Below the pieces are notes generated by a model. It ran no database searches. It was not told where the DNA came from and saw only the letters and a list, made by a program, of their open reading frames with translations. Positions 13,117 through 24,239 of a DNA stretch of 64,000 nucleotides are shown here, one piece after another; the first letter of the stretch is position 1, and each line of letters begins with the position of its first letter. A program made the translations under genes and the position numbers. The stretch is from Arcuatula senhousia (taxonomy: Eukaryota; Mollusca; Bivalvia; Mytilida; Mytilidae): NCBI GenBank assembly GCA_963971305.1, contig CAXARO010001735.1:1-64000 (forward strand), read 5' to 3'.

Positions 13117-13328
13117 TGTACAAGGACGTTGCCCAGGAAACCATGGTCCATCACCAAGCGTACCACGATAGCATTACTGTATGTAACAAGGGTCGGAATA
13201 GATATGTTATGCCACCCCTGTTCTCCACCGAGCATGATATCAGTGACGAGTTTGCGAGCGCAGTTTGTAGCTTACCAATAGTGTATGACCGAGCTGCATA
13301 TGAGAAACTCTTAGACACTTGGGGAACG
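13117..13328 (+). CDS. Exon: central MACPF region up to the WGT of the signature
   Basis: The acceptor is CTGATTTGTAG at 13116 and the donor GTATGG at 13329; phase 1 to phase 0. It contains YKDVAQETMVHHQAYHDS, then VCNKGRNRYVMPPLF, SDEFASAVCSLP and YDRAAYEKLLDTWGT. The order YKDV, HHxxY, Cys, PP, LSxxF..A...LP, Y, WGT is the MACPF core helix and strand pattern. The final WGT is completed by H at the start of the 20090 exon, so the WGTH signature is split by an intron. Confidence 0.9.
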
Positions 13329-13494
13329 GTATGGTTATTTTTGTTGTTGTATATTTTAGATATAGATGGATCCAAACCTAACCTGTACAAAAGTTAACAA
13401 TTGGTTTTCTTTTTTCTTGTTTTGTTTTGTTAGCTTGACAAAACCCGGTAGGTCACCATAGTTATATGCAAACTCTGATTTATTTTTTTTTTTA

Positions 13495-13620
13495 GCTCAT
13501 CAGGACTTCGCTCACCTGGATCAAAGTCCAGGTGAGCTATTATCATCAGTTGGCGTCCGTCGTCTTCGTCTGTCGTCTGTCGTGCGTTAATATTTTTTTT
13601 CAAATCTTCTCCTGAAACTA
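13495..13620 (+). mobile_element. Left-end hairpin of an AGCTCACCTG-type element, truncated
   Basis: GCTCACCTGGA...TCCAGGTGAGC forms a perfect hairpin. It is followed by a CGTCCGTCGTC-rich tract, the same left-end design as the element at 13981. No matching array or right end follows. Confidence 0.7.
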
Positions 13621-13980
13621 CTTAACGGAATTTAAAAACTTAGTATGATTGACTTTAAGGTGTGCTTTACAAAAGTTGTGTTCCGATTTTGATCTGTCAA
13701 AAACCTGACCGATGTTACTTAATATAAACTAGAGGGTTCAGACTATTGTTTTTGGTTTGTAAATAAAAAAAGTATTAAAGATAAAGAAAATATGTTGCAA
13801 CTTTCCTTGCTTCCTCAGCATTAATAGCTCTTGATAGTTTAAATTAGATCGAAGTTGTCAGACGACTCCTAATAGGGATTTCTTGACTTGCTACTTATCG
13901 TATCGTAACCGTATTAAACACGTTTTCAGGAGAAATCATTGATGAACTTATGCTTTAATCTGTCGATAACTCGTTTTTTT

Positions 13981-15117
13981 AGCTCACTTGACCCTTCTGG
14001 TCAGGTGAGCCATTGTCATCACTTGCCGTCCGTTGTTCGTCGTCCGTAAACTTTTTAAAACGTTAACTCCTCTGACACCATAAGTCCAATTGCAACCAAA
14101 CTTGGTATGGTTGTTTATTAGCATTTGGTGCTTAGAACTTATGTGGGGATTTTTGATTCCTCGTAAAACATGTCCGCCATGGCTAAAAATAGAACATAGG
14201 GGTAAAATGCATTTTTTTGCAAATAACTCTAAAACGGCTATAGATATCAAAATTCTGGCGAGGTAAAACTAATCAGCACCTCAAGATCTACCTACCCTGA
14301 AATTTTGAAGAAAATCCAACAACCCATGTAGGAGTTATTGCCCTTTTTGTGGATTTTTTTTGCAAATTTTGCACGGGTTAACTCAATACCTTGAAAACTA
14401 TACTAGATATTTGAGAAATTTAAATTGCATGTTGTTCAGCACATCAAGATCTACAAAATATGTAATAGGGTCAACGTTGTAGGACCTTTCCTTTTAGGAG
14501 TTATTGCCCTTAGAACGTCAAAATTTAGCATTTTAACAGCATTTCCTCATTATATTGAAAACGTTAACTCCTCTGACACTTTAAATCCAAATGGAACAAA
14601 ACTTGGTATAGTTATTTATTAGCATTAGTTGTATAGAACTGATGTGGGGATTTTTGATTGGTCGTAAAACATGGCCGCTGTGGCTAAAAATAGAACATAA
14701 GGGTAAATGGCAGTTTTTTGCAAATAACTCTAACAGCATTTCCTCATTATATTGAAAACGTTAACTCCTCTGACACTTTAAGTCCAAATGGAACCAAACT
14801 TGGTATAGTTGTTTATTAGCATTAGGTGTATAGAACTGATGTGGGGATTTTTGATTGGTTGTAAGACATGGCCGCTGTGGCTAAAAATAGAACATTAGAT
14901 TAAACTGCATTTTTTTGCAAATAACTCAAAAAGGGTGACAGATTTTTAGATTTTGATTGGGAACAAAAGTGATCAGCACCTTAAGATCCGCCATATTGTC
15001 AGATGACCCCCTTATTAATCTTATGACCCTTTCAACATCAAATGATTTTGCCTAATAACCTTTACTTCTGGCACATATGTCAGGTGAGCGATTCAGGCTC
15101 CTGGGAGCCTCTTGTAT
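13981..15117 (+). mobile_element. Complete non-autonomous element of the AGCTCAC/GTGAGC family
   Basis: The left end AGCTCACTTGACC pairs with GGTCAGGTGAGC as a hairpin, followed by CCGTCCGTTGTTCGTCGTCC. Tandem units starting GTTAACTCCTCTGACAC occur at about 14063, 14562 and 14760 with ~190-bp spacing for the last two. The right end GTCAGGTGAGC at 15079-15089 is the inverted counterpart of the left tip and is followed by GATTCAGGCTCCTGGGAGCC. No protein coding. Confidence 0.8.
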
Positions 15118-16030
15118 ACTTTCATAAAACTGTATATCGATGCTACATTAACTTTATAACTGTTAATAATCATCAAATTGTTCAAGATAGTAAAATTCGA
15201 AACTTGAAATGGTTTTATTAAAACAGCAAAAAGTCGAAGGAATATACTCGTGACGATTGAGTCAAGGGTATAATCATGGAGGTATGATAGATCTTATATG
15301 ATAACTCATAACTAATATTTCTTCATTTATTTAGCAACTCTTCTAAGAAATTTAAAATAATAAGAAATACTATTAAACCCCATTCACTTCTAAAATAGAG
15401 AATATTTCTCATAACTTGTCCGTTCATTCGTCTGTCTCTCTATCTGCCCGTTCCCAATTTTTGTAACTAATTTCCTGGGCTTCTGGTTGTATGGCTTTAT
15501 TTCCGATTTGGTTTAGAGCTTTTAAGAATAATGAGTTGAACTGTGTCTTCCCGTTAGATGTCAGTAATTTATCTACTTCCTGTTTTCGTAGCCAAATAAG
15601 ACTGTTCATGGGTTAAAGGGGGAATTTTCGTATCAGATTTCTTTGCTTTTTCAAAAAGAATCGGATTTGCATTATTTCTATAAATTCATTTACAGATCCG
15701 TCGGTCTGCTACTTTCTGTGTTCATAAGTAGAGATATACTTAAGATATTTAGTGATACTTTTTGTTTTAATTGCATACAAAAAGCACCAAATAATACCTT
15801 AAAAAGAAAATATTAACTTTAAAAAAATATAAGAAATGTCGTATGAAGCCTTTTTATTGCAGGGCATACATGTATATGGTTCCGTTTTAACCGTTACATG
15901 CGTTAGGCGAGCCTTAATTTTAGAATAGCCCTTGCATTGGGTCTATAAACTTTCATGACACACCATCCTGTATATATATAAGGGCATGAACCATGCTTGA
16001 CGAAAAATATTGAAAACCAGGAGTTATGAT
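15118..16030. other. Intron, no gene seen
   Basis: AT-rich sequence. Short frames here have no conserved motifs and no splice-supported continuation. Confidence 0.5.
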
Positions 16031-16891
16031 AACAAGAGGCTCCCAGGAGCCTGAATCGCTCACTTGAACTACACAGATACATATATTTTGTAGATATTAT
16101 TGTGCTCAACCATAAGCGATTTAAATTTCTGAAATATCTTGGTTAGTTTTCAAGATATTCGGCTTAATAAGTGCAAAATTTGGCAAAAATTGCAAAAAGG
16201 GCAATAACTCCCACATCAGCAGTCAGATCTTTTGCAGATAGAGAAAAGCTGTTGCTTGCCCAAATATTCAGCTTATTTAGCTCTACAAAAGTCTTCATAA
16301 GGTCAAAGTTGTAAGATGACCCCTTTTAGGGGTTACAGCCCCTTAAAGGTGAAAAATAGTGTTTTTGGCCTATAAAATGAACACTATTGCAGATAGAGAT
16401 AAGCTGTTCTTGCTTAAATGTTTAGCTCATTTACCTCTACAAAAGTCTCCATAGGGTCGAAGTTGTCAGATGACCCCTTATAGGGGTAACAGCCCCTTAA
16501 AGGCGAAAAATAGTGTTTTTGGCCTAAAGAATGAAAACTCCGTAGGGTCAAAGTTTTAAGATAACCCCTTATAGGGATTACAGCCCCTAAATAAACATGT
16601 GTTCATGTTTTTGGCTTTTATAATGAAAACTATAGCAGATAAAAAAAGTGGTTGCTTGCTTAAATGTTCAGCTCTTAACAAAAGTCTCTATGGAGTGAAA
16701 GTGTTCAAACAGCCCTTAAAAAAGGCATGTTTTTGGGTTACAGAATGAAAACTATTGAATGAAACAATAAAGAATGAAAGAGAAAAGCTGTTGCTTGCTT
16801 TAGTGTTCAGCTTATTCAGCTCTAAAAAGTTCTTCATAGGGTTGACATTAAGACCAGGTGAGCGATTCAGGCTCCTGTGAGCCTCTTGTTC
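16031..16891. mobile_element. TIR element with ~35-bp termini (GAGGCTCC...GAGCG)
   Basis: ACAAGAGGCTCCCAGGAGCC with TGAATCGCTCACTTG at the left is mirrored by CAGGTGAGCGATTCAGG and CTCCTGTGAGCCTCTTGT at the right. Internally AGATAGAGAAAAGCTGTTGC-like and TTACAGCCCCTTAAAGG motifs repeat at about 150-170 bp spacing. The termini equal the right end of the 13981 element, so both ends derive from one side of that family. Confidence 0.8.
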
Positions 16892-17099
16892 CAATATGTC
16901 ACATTATGAAACAAAAAGCCAAATAAGGCAAAATAATATAACAGAATCTAGACAATTTAAAGTTTAAACAAAAAAAAATAAAGAAAAATAAAATTAATTT
17001 GATTACAATTCTTACAAATAGATAAAGTTTTTTCTCAACGTGCAAAACTAGAAGTGTTCCATTGGCATAGTGATAAAACATCAAGCAAGTCTAAACGTA

Positions 17100-17306
17100 G
17101 CCTTAATATATAGAGGGGGAAAGATCGGTATGGGTTTCCGAAAAGAGAAAATCTAGTATATACTAGTACTCATTTTTCCTACCCAATTTTTAGGGGGGAG
17201 ATTCAATATATACTAATTTTTCCGGGGGAAAATCTCAGTGTATACTGATTTTTTCCGGGGGGAAAGATGTGTAGGGGGAAAAACTAGTATGTAAACACCG
17301 GTATAA
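17100..17306. mobile_element. Fragment of the CCGGTGTT-terminus element
   Basis: G/A-rich runs (GGGGGAAAAACTAG) end in TAAACACCGG, the inverted form of the left end of the element at 54826. Probably an internally deleted copy. Confidence 0.5.
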
Positions 17307-18046
17307 AACACACACCAAAAAAAACCCCAACTGAATCTAAAGCCAAATCTTAAAGAATGGATTTACATTTTATACAAAGTAAGTAAATTTCTCGCCAGGC
17401 TTTCAATTAAATTCTAACAAAATTTAAGTTTTATTTACATTTTTGACTGACTCAATTCGTAGAAATAGTTCAATGTAGCTTACAAAATAATTACCAATTA
17501 TTAAAACGTTCAGTATTCAAATTTGTCATGGTCAATATTTTTTTGGATGAAATAAAGAAAAACAATATTGAATAAAATTTATTGACCTTGCTATGTTTTT
17601 CTCGATAGTTCTTGATCAACAGACTTTAGCCGACTCACCAACAGACCCATTTCACATATAGCCTCCATATAAAATTAGACCAACGACTAAGTTCTCAGTA
17701 AGCTGAGTGAAGGCGGTGCATTCGGTAAAATACTACACCCAGTCTGTGGGGCTTTACGGCTTTTCACGATCATGCAATCTGTTGATCATCGAAACTCAGT
17801 TATAGTATTTTTTTTAAACCATTTCAGATTGAATTTACTTAGTAAATAATAATAATCACCCAACTGAACTTAAAAGTAACTAACTGGTTTTTCTAAATTA
17901 CCGCTTAATTGTGGGCTGTGTCGCGTACACTTATTACACATCTCATTATTTTCTAACAAGTATCATCGCTATTACTTATGTAGTAAACTAGCTTAAGTGC
18001 TTTGTTATATTTGCTAACCAGAGCTCCAATGAATATGACGAAGCTG
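17307..18046. other. Intron, no gene seen
   Basis: AT-rich, with no recognisable domain on either strand. Confidence 0.5.
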
Positions 18047-18332
18047 CCATTTAGGGGACAACCATTTGATTCTGAGGGGGGCCTGCAAGTTTCGGTCGAG
18101 ACAGATTATTTATTTTCAAAATTTTGCTGGCCAGAAAATTTGTTTTTCGCCGCTACGCGGCAAGGATATTTATTTTTTGCATACACTAGCTTAATTGAGC
18201 AAGGATCTTTGGACAGATTATTTATTTTATTTCAAACAGAAGCCAGATTATTTATTTCCAACTTTTCAATGCCAGAATATCTATTTATAAAAACTGCCAG
18301 ACCCCTTCAAAATAAACTGTTCGTCCCTTAAG
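18047..18332. mobile_element. MITE with ~30-bp TIRs (TTTAGGGGACAACC)
   Basis: TTTAGGGGACAACCATTTGA at the left and reverse complement CTTAAGGGACGAACAGTTTA at the right. Internally AGATTATTTATTTTC-like phrases repeat. The 109-codon open frame across it is a by-product of this repeat. A relative lies at 23849. Confidence 0.7.
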
Positions 18333-18350
18333 ATGTTTAATGTCATTTTT

Positions 18351-19486
18351 GTCTCGCCTGCGACGAATAGTCGCGGAAGGCGAGACATAGGTATTACTTT
18401 CCGGCGACGGCGACGGCGGCGGCGTAAACTTTTTTGTAAGACTTTTATGGACGATGAATTGCTTGAAAAGTATAATAGCTAGGCATCTGATATTTGGTAT
18501 ACAGACAGTTGAGGGTATGGTCTACGCAACTGTCGCCATGCCGTTTGACCCTGACCCCATTTTCACGCTCCAGTGATTCTGTGAACTTAGGTTTTTTTCA
18601 GGCCATAAACATTTTTGTAAGACTTTTGTGGACGATCAATTGCTTGAAAAGTATAATAGCTAGGCATCTGATATTTGGTATACAGACAGTTCAGGGTATG
18701 GTCTACGCAACTGTCACCATGCCATTTGACCCTGACCCCATTTTCACGCTCCAGTGACTCTGTGAACTTAGGTCTTTTTTCAGGCCGTAAACTTTTTTGT
18801 AAGACTTTTGTGGACGATGAATTGCTTGAAAAGTATAATAGCTAGGCATCTGATATTTGGTATACAGACAGTTCAGGTTATGGTCTACGCAACTGTCCCC
18901 ATGCCGTTTGACCCTGACCCCATTTTCACGCTCCAGTGACTCTGTGAACTTAGGTCTTTTTTCAGGCCATAAACTTTTTTGTAAGACTTTTGTGGACGAT
19001 GAATTGCTTGAAAAGTATAATAGCTAGGCATCTGATATTTGGTATACAGACAGTTCAGGTTATGGTCTACGCAACTGTCCCCATGCCGTGTGACCCTGAC
19101 CCCATTTTCACGCTCCAGTGACTCTGTGAACTTAGGTCTTTTTTCAGGCCGAAAAACTTTTTTGTAAGACTTTTATGGAAGATGAATTGCTGGAAAGTTA
19201 TAATAGCTAGGCATCTGATATTGGGTAAACAGACAGTTGCGGTTATGGACAACGCAACTGTCACCATGCCATGTGACCATGACCCCATTTTTACGCTCCA
19301 GTGACTCTGTGAACTTGGGTCTTTTTTCAGACAGAAAACTTTTTGTAATACTTGTGTGGACAATGGATTGCTTGAATAGTATAATAACTAGGCATCTGTT
19401 ATTAGGTATACTGACACTTTTTGTGTTTATATCAAGAAATGAAAGCTTAGGTAGTTGATTTTAGCGATGGTGCCGGCAGGCGAGAC
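18351..19486 (+). mobile_element. Complete double-hairpin element with six ~182-bp tandem units
   Basis: The left tip GTCTCGCCTGC and right tip GCAGGCGAGAC are perfect 11-bp inverted termini. The left tip also folds locally: GTCTCGCC pairs with GGCGAGAC around an inner GCGAC/GTCGC stem. A GGCGACGGCGACGGCGG tract follows. TTGCTTGAAAAGTATAATAG-like phrases start at 18459, 18640, 18821, 19004, 19187 and 19368 (spacings 181, 181, 183, 183, 181). No coding capacity is convincing. Confidence 0.9.
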
Positions 19487-20089
19487 ATACTTTTAGTGGC
19501 CACACTTGTTTTGGCATATCATTTGTATTTGATATTATAAAAGATTTTTTATATAAGTTATTCAATCGTTCAAAGAAGACTTTCCGCAACTACGTGTAGT
19601 TGTTCGTCGCTCCAAAGCGCTTGCTTTTGATTTTGTATATTCTTTACATAGAATATATTACTTAGGCATTTTGTGCAAACTCCTATCCAATCCTTTTCCT
19701 TTCAATATAAACATTACGTGTCTGAAAGTATTAAATACTGAGAGAGTGTATCATTATTTTTTTTTTATGAAGTTTCATTGAAACACAGGGTCAGCTGTTC
19801 GGCTTTTAGTGTTTAGAGTCAATGTGCAATTGCTTTTATCTTATGCCAACTGGATCGGCTCGGGAATCATCATAGCTCAAAATCAAAGTCTGATGATGAT
19901 CTTTTTCCTTACTCATACAAATTTTTAAAGTGACATTTATTTATTCAAAAAGTGTAATCAGTATTTATCTATTCTTTTCCCACTTGTGCTTTTGCTACCA
20001 GTCACATTTACATGTATTTCTCATTTAAAAACTTTATTGCTCAAGGAATAAATCCAGTCAGTATAAAATTATATTTTATACTTTTTCAG
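19487..20089. other. Intron, no gene seen
   Basis: It starts with the ATACTTTTAGTGGCCACACTTG flank that follows this element family elsewhere (9905). The remainder is AT-rich. Confidence 0.5.
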
Positions 20090-20176
20090 CACGTCATTAT
20101 AGAAGTCGAAACTGGAGTCAAGAGAGTTGTTAGATATAAACATTCGGTAGCTCACCTTGCAGATGTATTGCTGTCG
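20090..20176 (+). CDS. Exon: MACPF signature H and following strand
   Basis: The acceptor is TATACTTTTTCAG at 20089 and the donor GTATGT at 20177; phase 0 to phase 0, 29 codons. It reads HVIIEVETGVKRVVRYK followed by HSVAHLADVLLS. Joined to the previous exon it gives WGTHVIIEVETG, the MACPF signature. The usual aromatic after His and the first Gly of the GG pair are replaced (V and T), as in some molluscan relatives. Confidence 0.85.
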
Positions 20177-20244
20177 GTATGTTTTCCTTTAATATTGGTA
20201 TTCTCGGACCTTGTGAGAACAAAAAATATTTGAACAACATAATG

Positions 20245-20640
20245 TTACGCTTTTTAGGTTTTAAAGCACGACAAACTTCCTCCTTCCATTGCGATCTTTG
20301 CGTCCAGTAGTTACACAACAACAGGTTTATGAAGACATATAAGGGATGCTAAGATTATCATCTCAGTACAACAACCAGCCAAACACTAATCAAAGCAAGA
20401 ACTAATCATATCGTCTTACATGATTTTGAATGTTTTTACCAGTGGCTGATAAGGAAGAAAGAATTTTTTTAGAGTTTGCATGAGACGTATTTTCTTTTAA
20501 CATTGGTCTAATAGTCGGTTAAGGAGAAAGTGGTGTCCGATAAAAAAATCTGAAAAATGTGTACAGGCTTTGGAATATCGAATAAATAGACACCGTATGC
20601 AAGTGACGTTGGTATATTACTTCCCAGGTAAGGAAAATTA
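20245..20640 (-). mobile_element. Penelope-like element, 5'-truncated C-terminal and 3' remnant
   Basis: Read on the - strand it matches the 62590-62930 part of the right-edge copy in order: TATTCGATA, GACACCGA, TTTTCGTTATCAGCCACT-like sequence, then GGACGCAAAGATCGCAATGG-like tail. The frame is broken throughout. Confidence 0.65.
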
Positions 20641-20659
20641 ACAATTTTGCGATATTGAA

Positions 20660-20987
20660 AAGGATTTCGTAACTAACTCGCAAACCATTCGTAAACGAAG
20701 TCCTTTGCGAGGTCTTTCCGAGTTAGTTACTAGTAAAGGGAGTCATTTAACGATCTCTGCGAGTTTTTACGAGTTATTTACGATGTGTTTACGAGTCAGA
20801 TTATGACATTGTTGTTTTATCAACTTGTAAAAGTCTTACGAGGATTTTTGACACTTAAAAATTGTCGTAAATTCTTATGATTTCCCACGAGCTAGAAAGA
20901 CCTGTTTACGAGTTTCAAAGAGTGATTTACGAGTCTTTGCGATCGATAGGAGTCGTAAGAACTCGTGAGGAACGTAAGGAAATCTCC
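20660..20987. mobile_element. Element filled with TTACGAGT words
   Basis: TTACGAGT, CTTACGAGG, GCGAGTTTTTACGAGTT and TTTACGAGTC recur across ~330 bp. Weak inverted ends (GGATTTCGTAAC against reverse complement GGAGATTTCCTTAC) suggest a short non-autonomous DNA element inserted into the preceding retroelement remnant. Confidence 0.5.
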
Positions 20988-21911
20988 TATATGTGAAGGG
21001 GGTATAAAATATTACATGTATATATACTCTAGGTTGCTTAAATAAATAGGATTAGCCTCGTCTATAGGATGGTCAAGTCTATTAAAAAAAGTCGTCTAAC
21101 GTGTGTTGAGAGTACCATGCTTCATGCACGTACAAATCCCTTTGTGGACGGCAAGTAGGGCATCACATAGTCTTAAGTTTCTGCCCATAACAACCGGTCT
21201 TCAACATTTACTGTTTTTTTTGCAGTTTTCACTAAACCCCATATTTTTCATCATTTTATCATCCTCTTTCATTTTCATCGTTTAAATATCGGTATAAATC
21301 TTCATTCATATTTGAGATTATGATTGAAGTTTTGTTTTGCTAACAAAAGTTTATCTTTTGACATGATTTTCAATCTCGTAACACATAAAAGTATCTTAAG
21401 CGGTACTTGTACCAAACACCAAAATTTTTCTCTCAATATATTTTAGCTCATCAGGCCAAAGCCAAGTTAGCTTATGCGTCCCTCGTCAATAGACATATCA
21501 ATAGATACATGTACATGTACAGTTTGAAATTCGAAAAATACATGCTTCTGGGTTAGTTTTCGAGATAACTGATTCTGAAGGTTGGCTGTTTTACATTGAA
21601 GGAAGCAGAGGTACCAATGTGGTTTCCGAATGTCAAAAGTCCGAAAGGGCAGAAACAAAACCAGTAAACAGCAACAAAAACTTGACAAAAACAGACAACA
21701 TGTAAAACAGGGAAAATATCAATCAACAACGCGAACTCCAGTCGAAACAAGAGTGAATTCAGGTGCTCCGGAAGAGTAAGCAGTTCCTGCTTGCTATTGC
21801 ACACCCGTCGCGTTGCCAACAGCGTGTCATATCCTGTAAAGGAAGACAAAACAAACCTCTATGACAAACCAACATCTGCACTCATCTGAGAGATCGAAAT
21901 CCCATATTTAA
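20988..21911. other. Intron with an AGCTCATCAGG element stub
   Basis: TTTTAGCTCATCAGGCC at ~21443 resembles the left tip of the 13495 element, followed by GCGTCCCTCGTC. The remainder shows no supported gene. Confidence 0.4.
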
Positions 21912-22576
21912 CTATAAGTGCATGATGTCTTCCGTAAAAGTTCTTGAGTGAAGACAGCAACCAGGAGCAACACAACACTGTGTGGGCATTTCTTGCTTCA
22001 GACGTGACGCTCTGCTAAGGAAATCGATGTAAGTCCCGCACGCTATGGAGTAACGAATCAATTGAGATACGTAAACTCCATAAGCTGGAGCGGACGGAAT
22101 GTTGTTACACAAGAAGGGAAAGTTGACGATTGGAAAGTTGTAGTCATCACGTTTGTCAAAAAGTCTTGTTAAAGTCTTCCTTGAGAGTCAATTCCGAGAT
22201 GTAGATCTAAATATGAAGCAGACTTCATAGAATCCATTGTGTCATTTTGTCCAAGCTCTTGGGGATATATGAGACGGAGAAAGTCACCAAATCGGGAATT
22301 GTTTAGTGAAAGGACATCATCAATATAACGGAAAGTGGGGTTGAAAGAGAGAGCTAGTCTACGATTTTTTTTGTCTAGAAGAGATTGTAAGAAGTCTGCT
22401 TCATATGAATGAAAAAACAAATCAGCAAACAAAGGTGCACAATTAGTGCCCATTGGAATCCCTATTGTTTGCTGAAAAACACGCACAAGGCAAACGGACG
22501 AGGAATCACGACTTACTCCAAAAGCCTTAAAGAATCCTTTCCATTTCGTGAACTTAGGTTGAAATTCTTGTGGCAA
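21912..22576 (-). pseudogene. Penelope-like reverse transcriptase fragment
   Basis: The - strand frame 22576-22169 contains QQTIGIPMGTNCAPLFADLF and FRYIDDVLSLNN followed by YLDLHLGIDSQGRL, reverse transcriptase motifs B, C and downstream of a Penelope-like element. The catalytic YIDD is intact here. A second frame 22112-21912 continues with NIPSAPAYGVYVSQLIRYS, the thumb region, after a frameshift. Upstream motifs are absent and the 5' side abuts BEL/Pao-type sequence, so this is a truncated dead copy. Confidence 0.85.
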
Positions 22577-22587
22577 TTTGTATTGGA

Positions 22588-22705
22588 TTTACCATCATTT
22601 CACGTAACAAAAGGTTACCTTCTATCAATACTGGAGCATCAAGCCCCAAAGGGTCGTATAGTCCATTCACTACGGATAACACGCCTCTCCTAGTGAATGG
22701 AAGGT
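22588..22705 (-). pseudogene. BEL/Pao-type pol fragment (DPLG motif)
   Basis: The - strand reads TRRGVLSVVNGLYDPLGL then APVLIEGNLLLREM. The R-x-L-S-x-x-N-x-x-Y-DPLG-x-x-AP pattern is the hallmark between the reverse transcriptase and RNase H regions of BEL/Pao LTR retrotransposons. It is only ~40 codons long and fused to a Penelope-like fragment. Confidence 0.75.
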
Positions 22706-22800
22706 TAAGACATTACGAATTACCAATATCGGAGAAGAACCCTATAATAGTCCCGAAATGTCATGTTGCAAAGTTACTTGTTCGCCATTTTCATGAACAA
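22688..22800 (+). pseudogene. BEL/Pao-type integrase-linker fragment
   Basis: The + strand reads VNGRLRHYELPISEKNPIIV then PKCHVAKLLVRHFHEQ. GRL-x(4)-LP-x-x-x-K-x-PIIxP followed by LLVRHxHE is the zinc-binding integrase N-terminus of BEL/Pao polyproteins. It lies head-to-head with the DPLG fragment on the other strand, implying a rearranged, decayed element. Confidence 0.75.
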
Positions 22801-23848
22801 AAAAGTCAATATCCTTCAAGTCTCCAAGTAAATGTTAAGGAAAATGAACAATTTCAAAGAAAAAAAAATAGATTTTTCAAAAATCTTATCAACATAATTT
22901 TTAAAATTACGGATATAAATTGGGCTTTTATATTGATTCACAATTATAGAGGGAAAAGGGTGTGATTCTGAGTTGATTTGACAGAATAAACACAAAAATC
23001 GGTCAAAAAGTGGTCAAAATTTGAAATTTAGTAATAAACTATCCCTTTTTCAAAATGCAGAAATATTAGATTTTGTTAAGTTTGATGAATACTTAATAAA
23101 AGATAATTATCAAAAAAATATAGTTTAAATATCAATACAAAGTTAAAAATACATCATAATAACTTTTTGAATGGAATTTCAATTTTTTGAACACCTTTCC
23201 ATATTAAAATAAATTGTCAGTTTAAATTTCTTTGGCTGGTTAATATGATCACCTAAAAGTTCTTTATAAACTAGTACAAATATTGATTTCCCATTTTTAA
23301 TGGCGAGAAAAGTTTAAAATTACTCACTGTGACCTATATTTTACGCATGAATGGCTTTGATTAAATTCTTAGTCAAGGTCAATATCTCGGATACTACATG
23401 TTTTTATTCAATGGTATTTCATCACTAGGTGTGTCTTGTGAAATAATACACCACCCAATAGAAATGGGGTCACTGTGATCTATGTTGTAGGCAAACAAAA
23501 AATGATTATTTCTTGGTCAAGGTCCATATTCAAGGTAATACATACCTGGGGTTAATGATAATTTAAGAACGGGAGAACCAGGTATGGTTTTGTTTTTTAT
23601 CCTAATTCCATGAACTTCGTACCGATGGAACTTTGATAAGAATAAATATATATCTGCTTATATAAGTAGGTAAAACTCGCGTCATTTTTTTAACATTGGT
23701 AATGGTTCGTGCTCCTTGTAGATTTTAATTTCAGAGGCATCAACACCTTTATGTTAAATTCTCTGTTAACATACTATTCGTAAAAAACTCACAGTATTGT
23801 CGAAAAAAGGCACAAAATGTCCTTGTGTTATCGTATCATGAGAAAGAA
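22801..23848. other. Intron, no gene seen
   Basis: AT-rich; at ~23325-23530 two diverged copies of a CACTGTGACCTAT...TCAAGGTC segment occur ~145 bp apart. Confidence 0.45.
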
Positions 23849-24105
23849 AGGCATAAGGGACGGACCATTTAACTTGAAGCAGGGGGCTTGGTTTTTTGTT
23901 TTGGTCAGAAAAAAAATTGGAAGGCGTCGCAACAGTATTTTTTTCCATCGTTATCATTTTTCTATATGCCAGAAATCCTTCTTCATAATTTTTTTTTTAC
24001 CCTCTGCTGCCAAAGTATTTTTTTCATCAAAAATAATTTTCACAATATTTTTTAGAAAAAAATCAAGCCCCCTCCTTTTCAAGTTAAATTGTCGGTCCCT
24101 AAACA
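23849..24105. mobile_element. MITE with ~37-bp TIRs (AAGGGACGGACC)
   Basis: The left end GGGACGGACCATTTAACTTG followed by GGGGGCTT is mirrored by AAGCCCCC and CAAGTTAAATTGTCGGTCCC at the right. The interior is T-rich. It is a related family to 18047-18332, and overlapping frames on both strands are artefacts. Confidence 0.75.
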
Positions 24106-24239
24106 GACGAAGAAAGCTAAAACTTTTTTTTTGTATTTTCATCGTTTTTTTTTTGGCCATTTGAACGTTCAAAAGTGTCAATTACGGACAAACCATGTAA
24201 CATTAATTGTTTCTTTTTTGTTCGTGTGAGGTTTTGAAC

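Noticed and set aside
18002..18331. 109-codon open frame on the + strand
   Set aside because: It lies across the inverted-repeat element 18047-18332; repeated LFI/LF phrases come from AT-rich repeat units, not a protein family.
23817..24181. Overlapping 115- and 75-codon frames on opposite strands
   Set aside because: Both are inside a MITE with 37-bp inverted ends; low-complexity Phe/Lys content.
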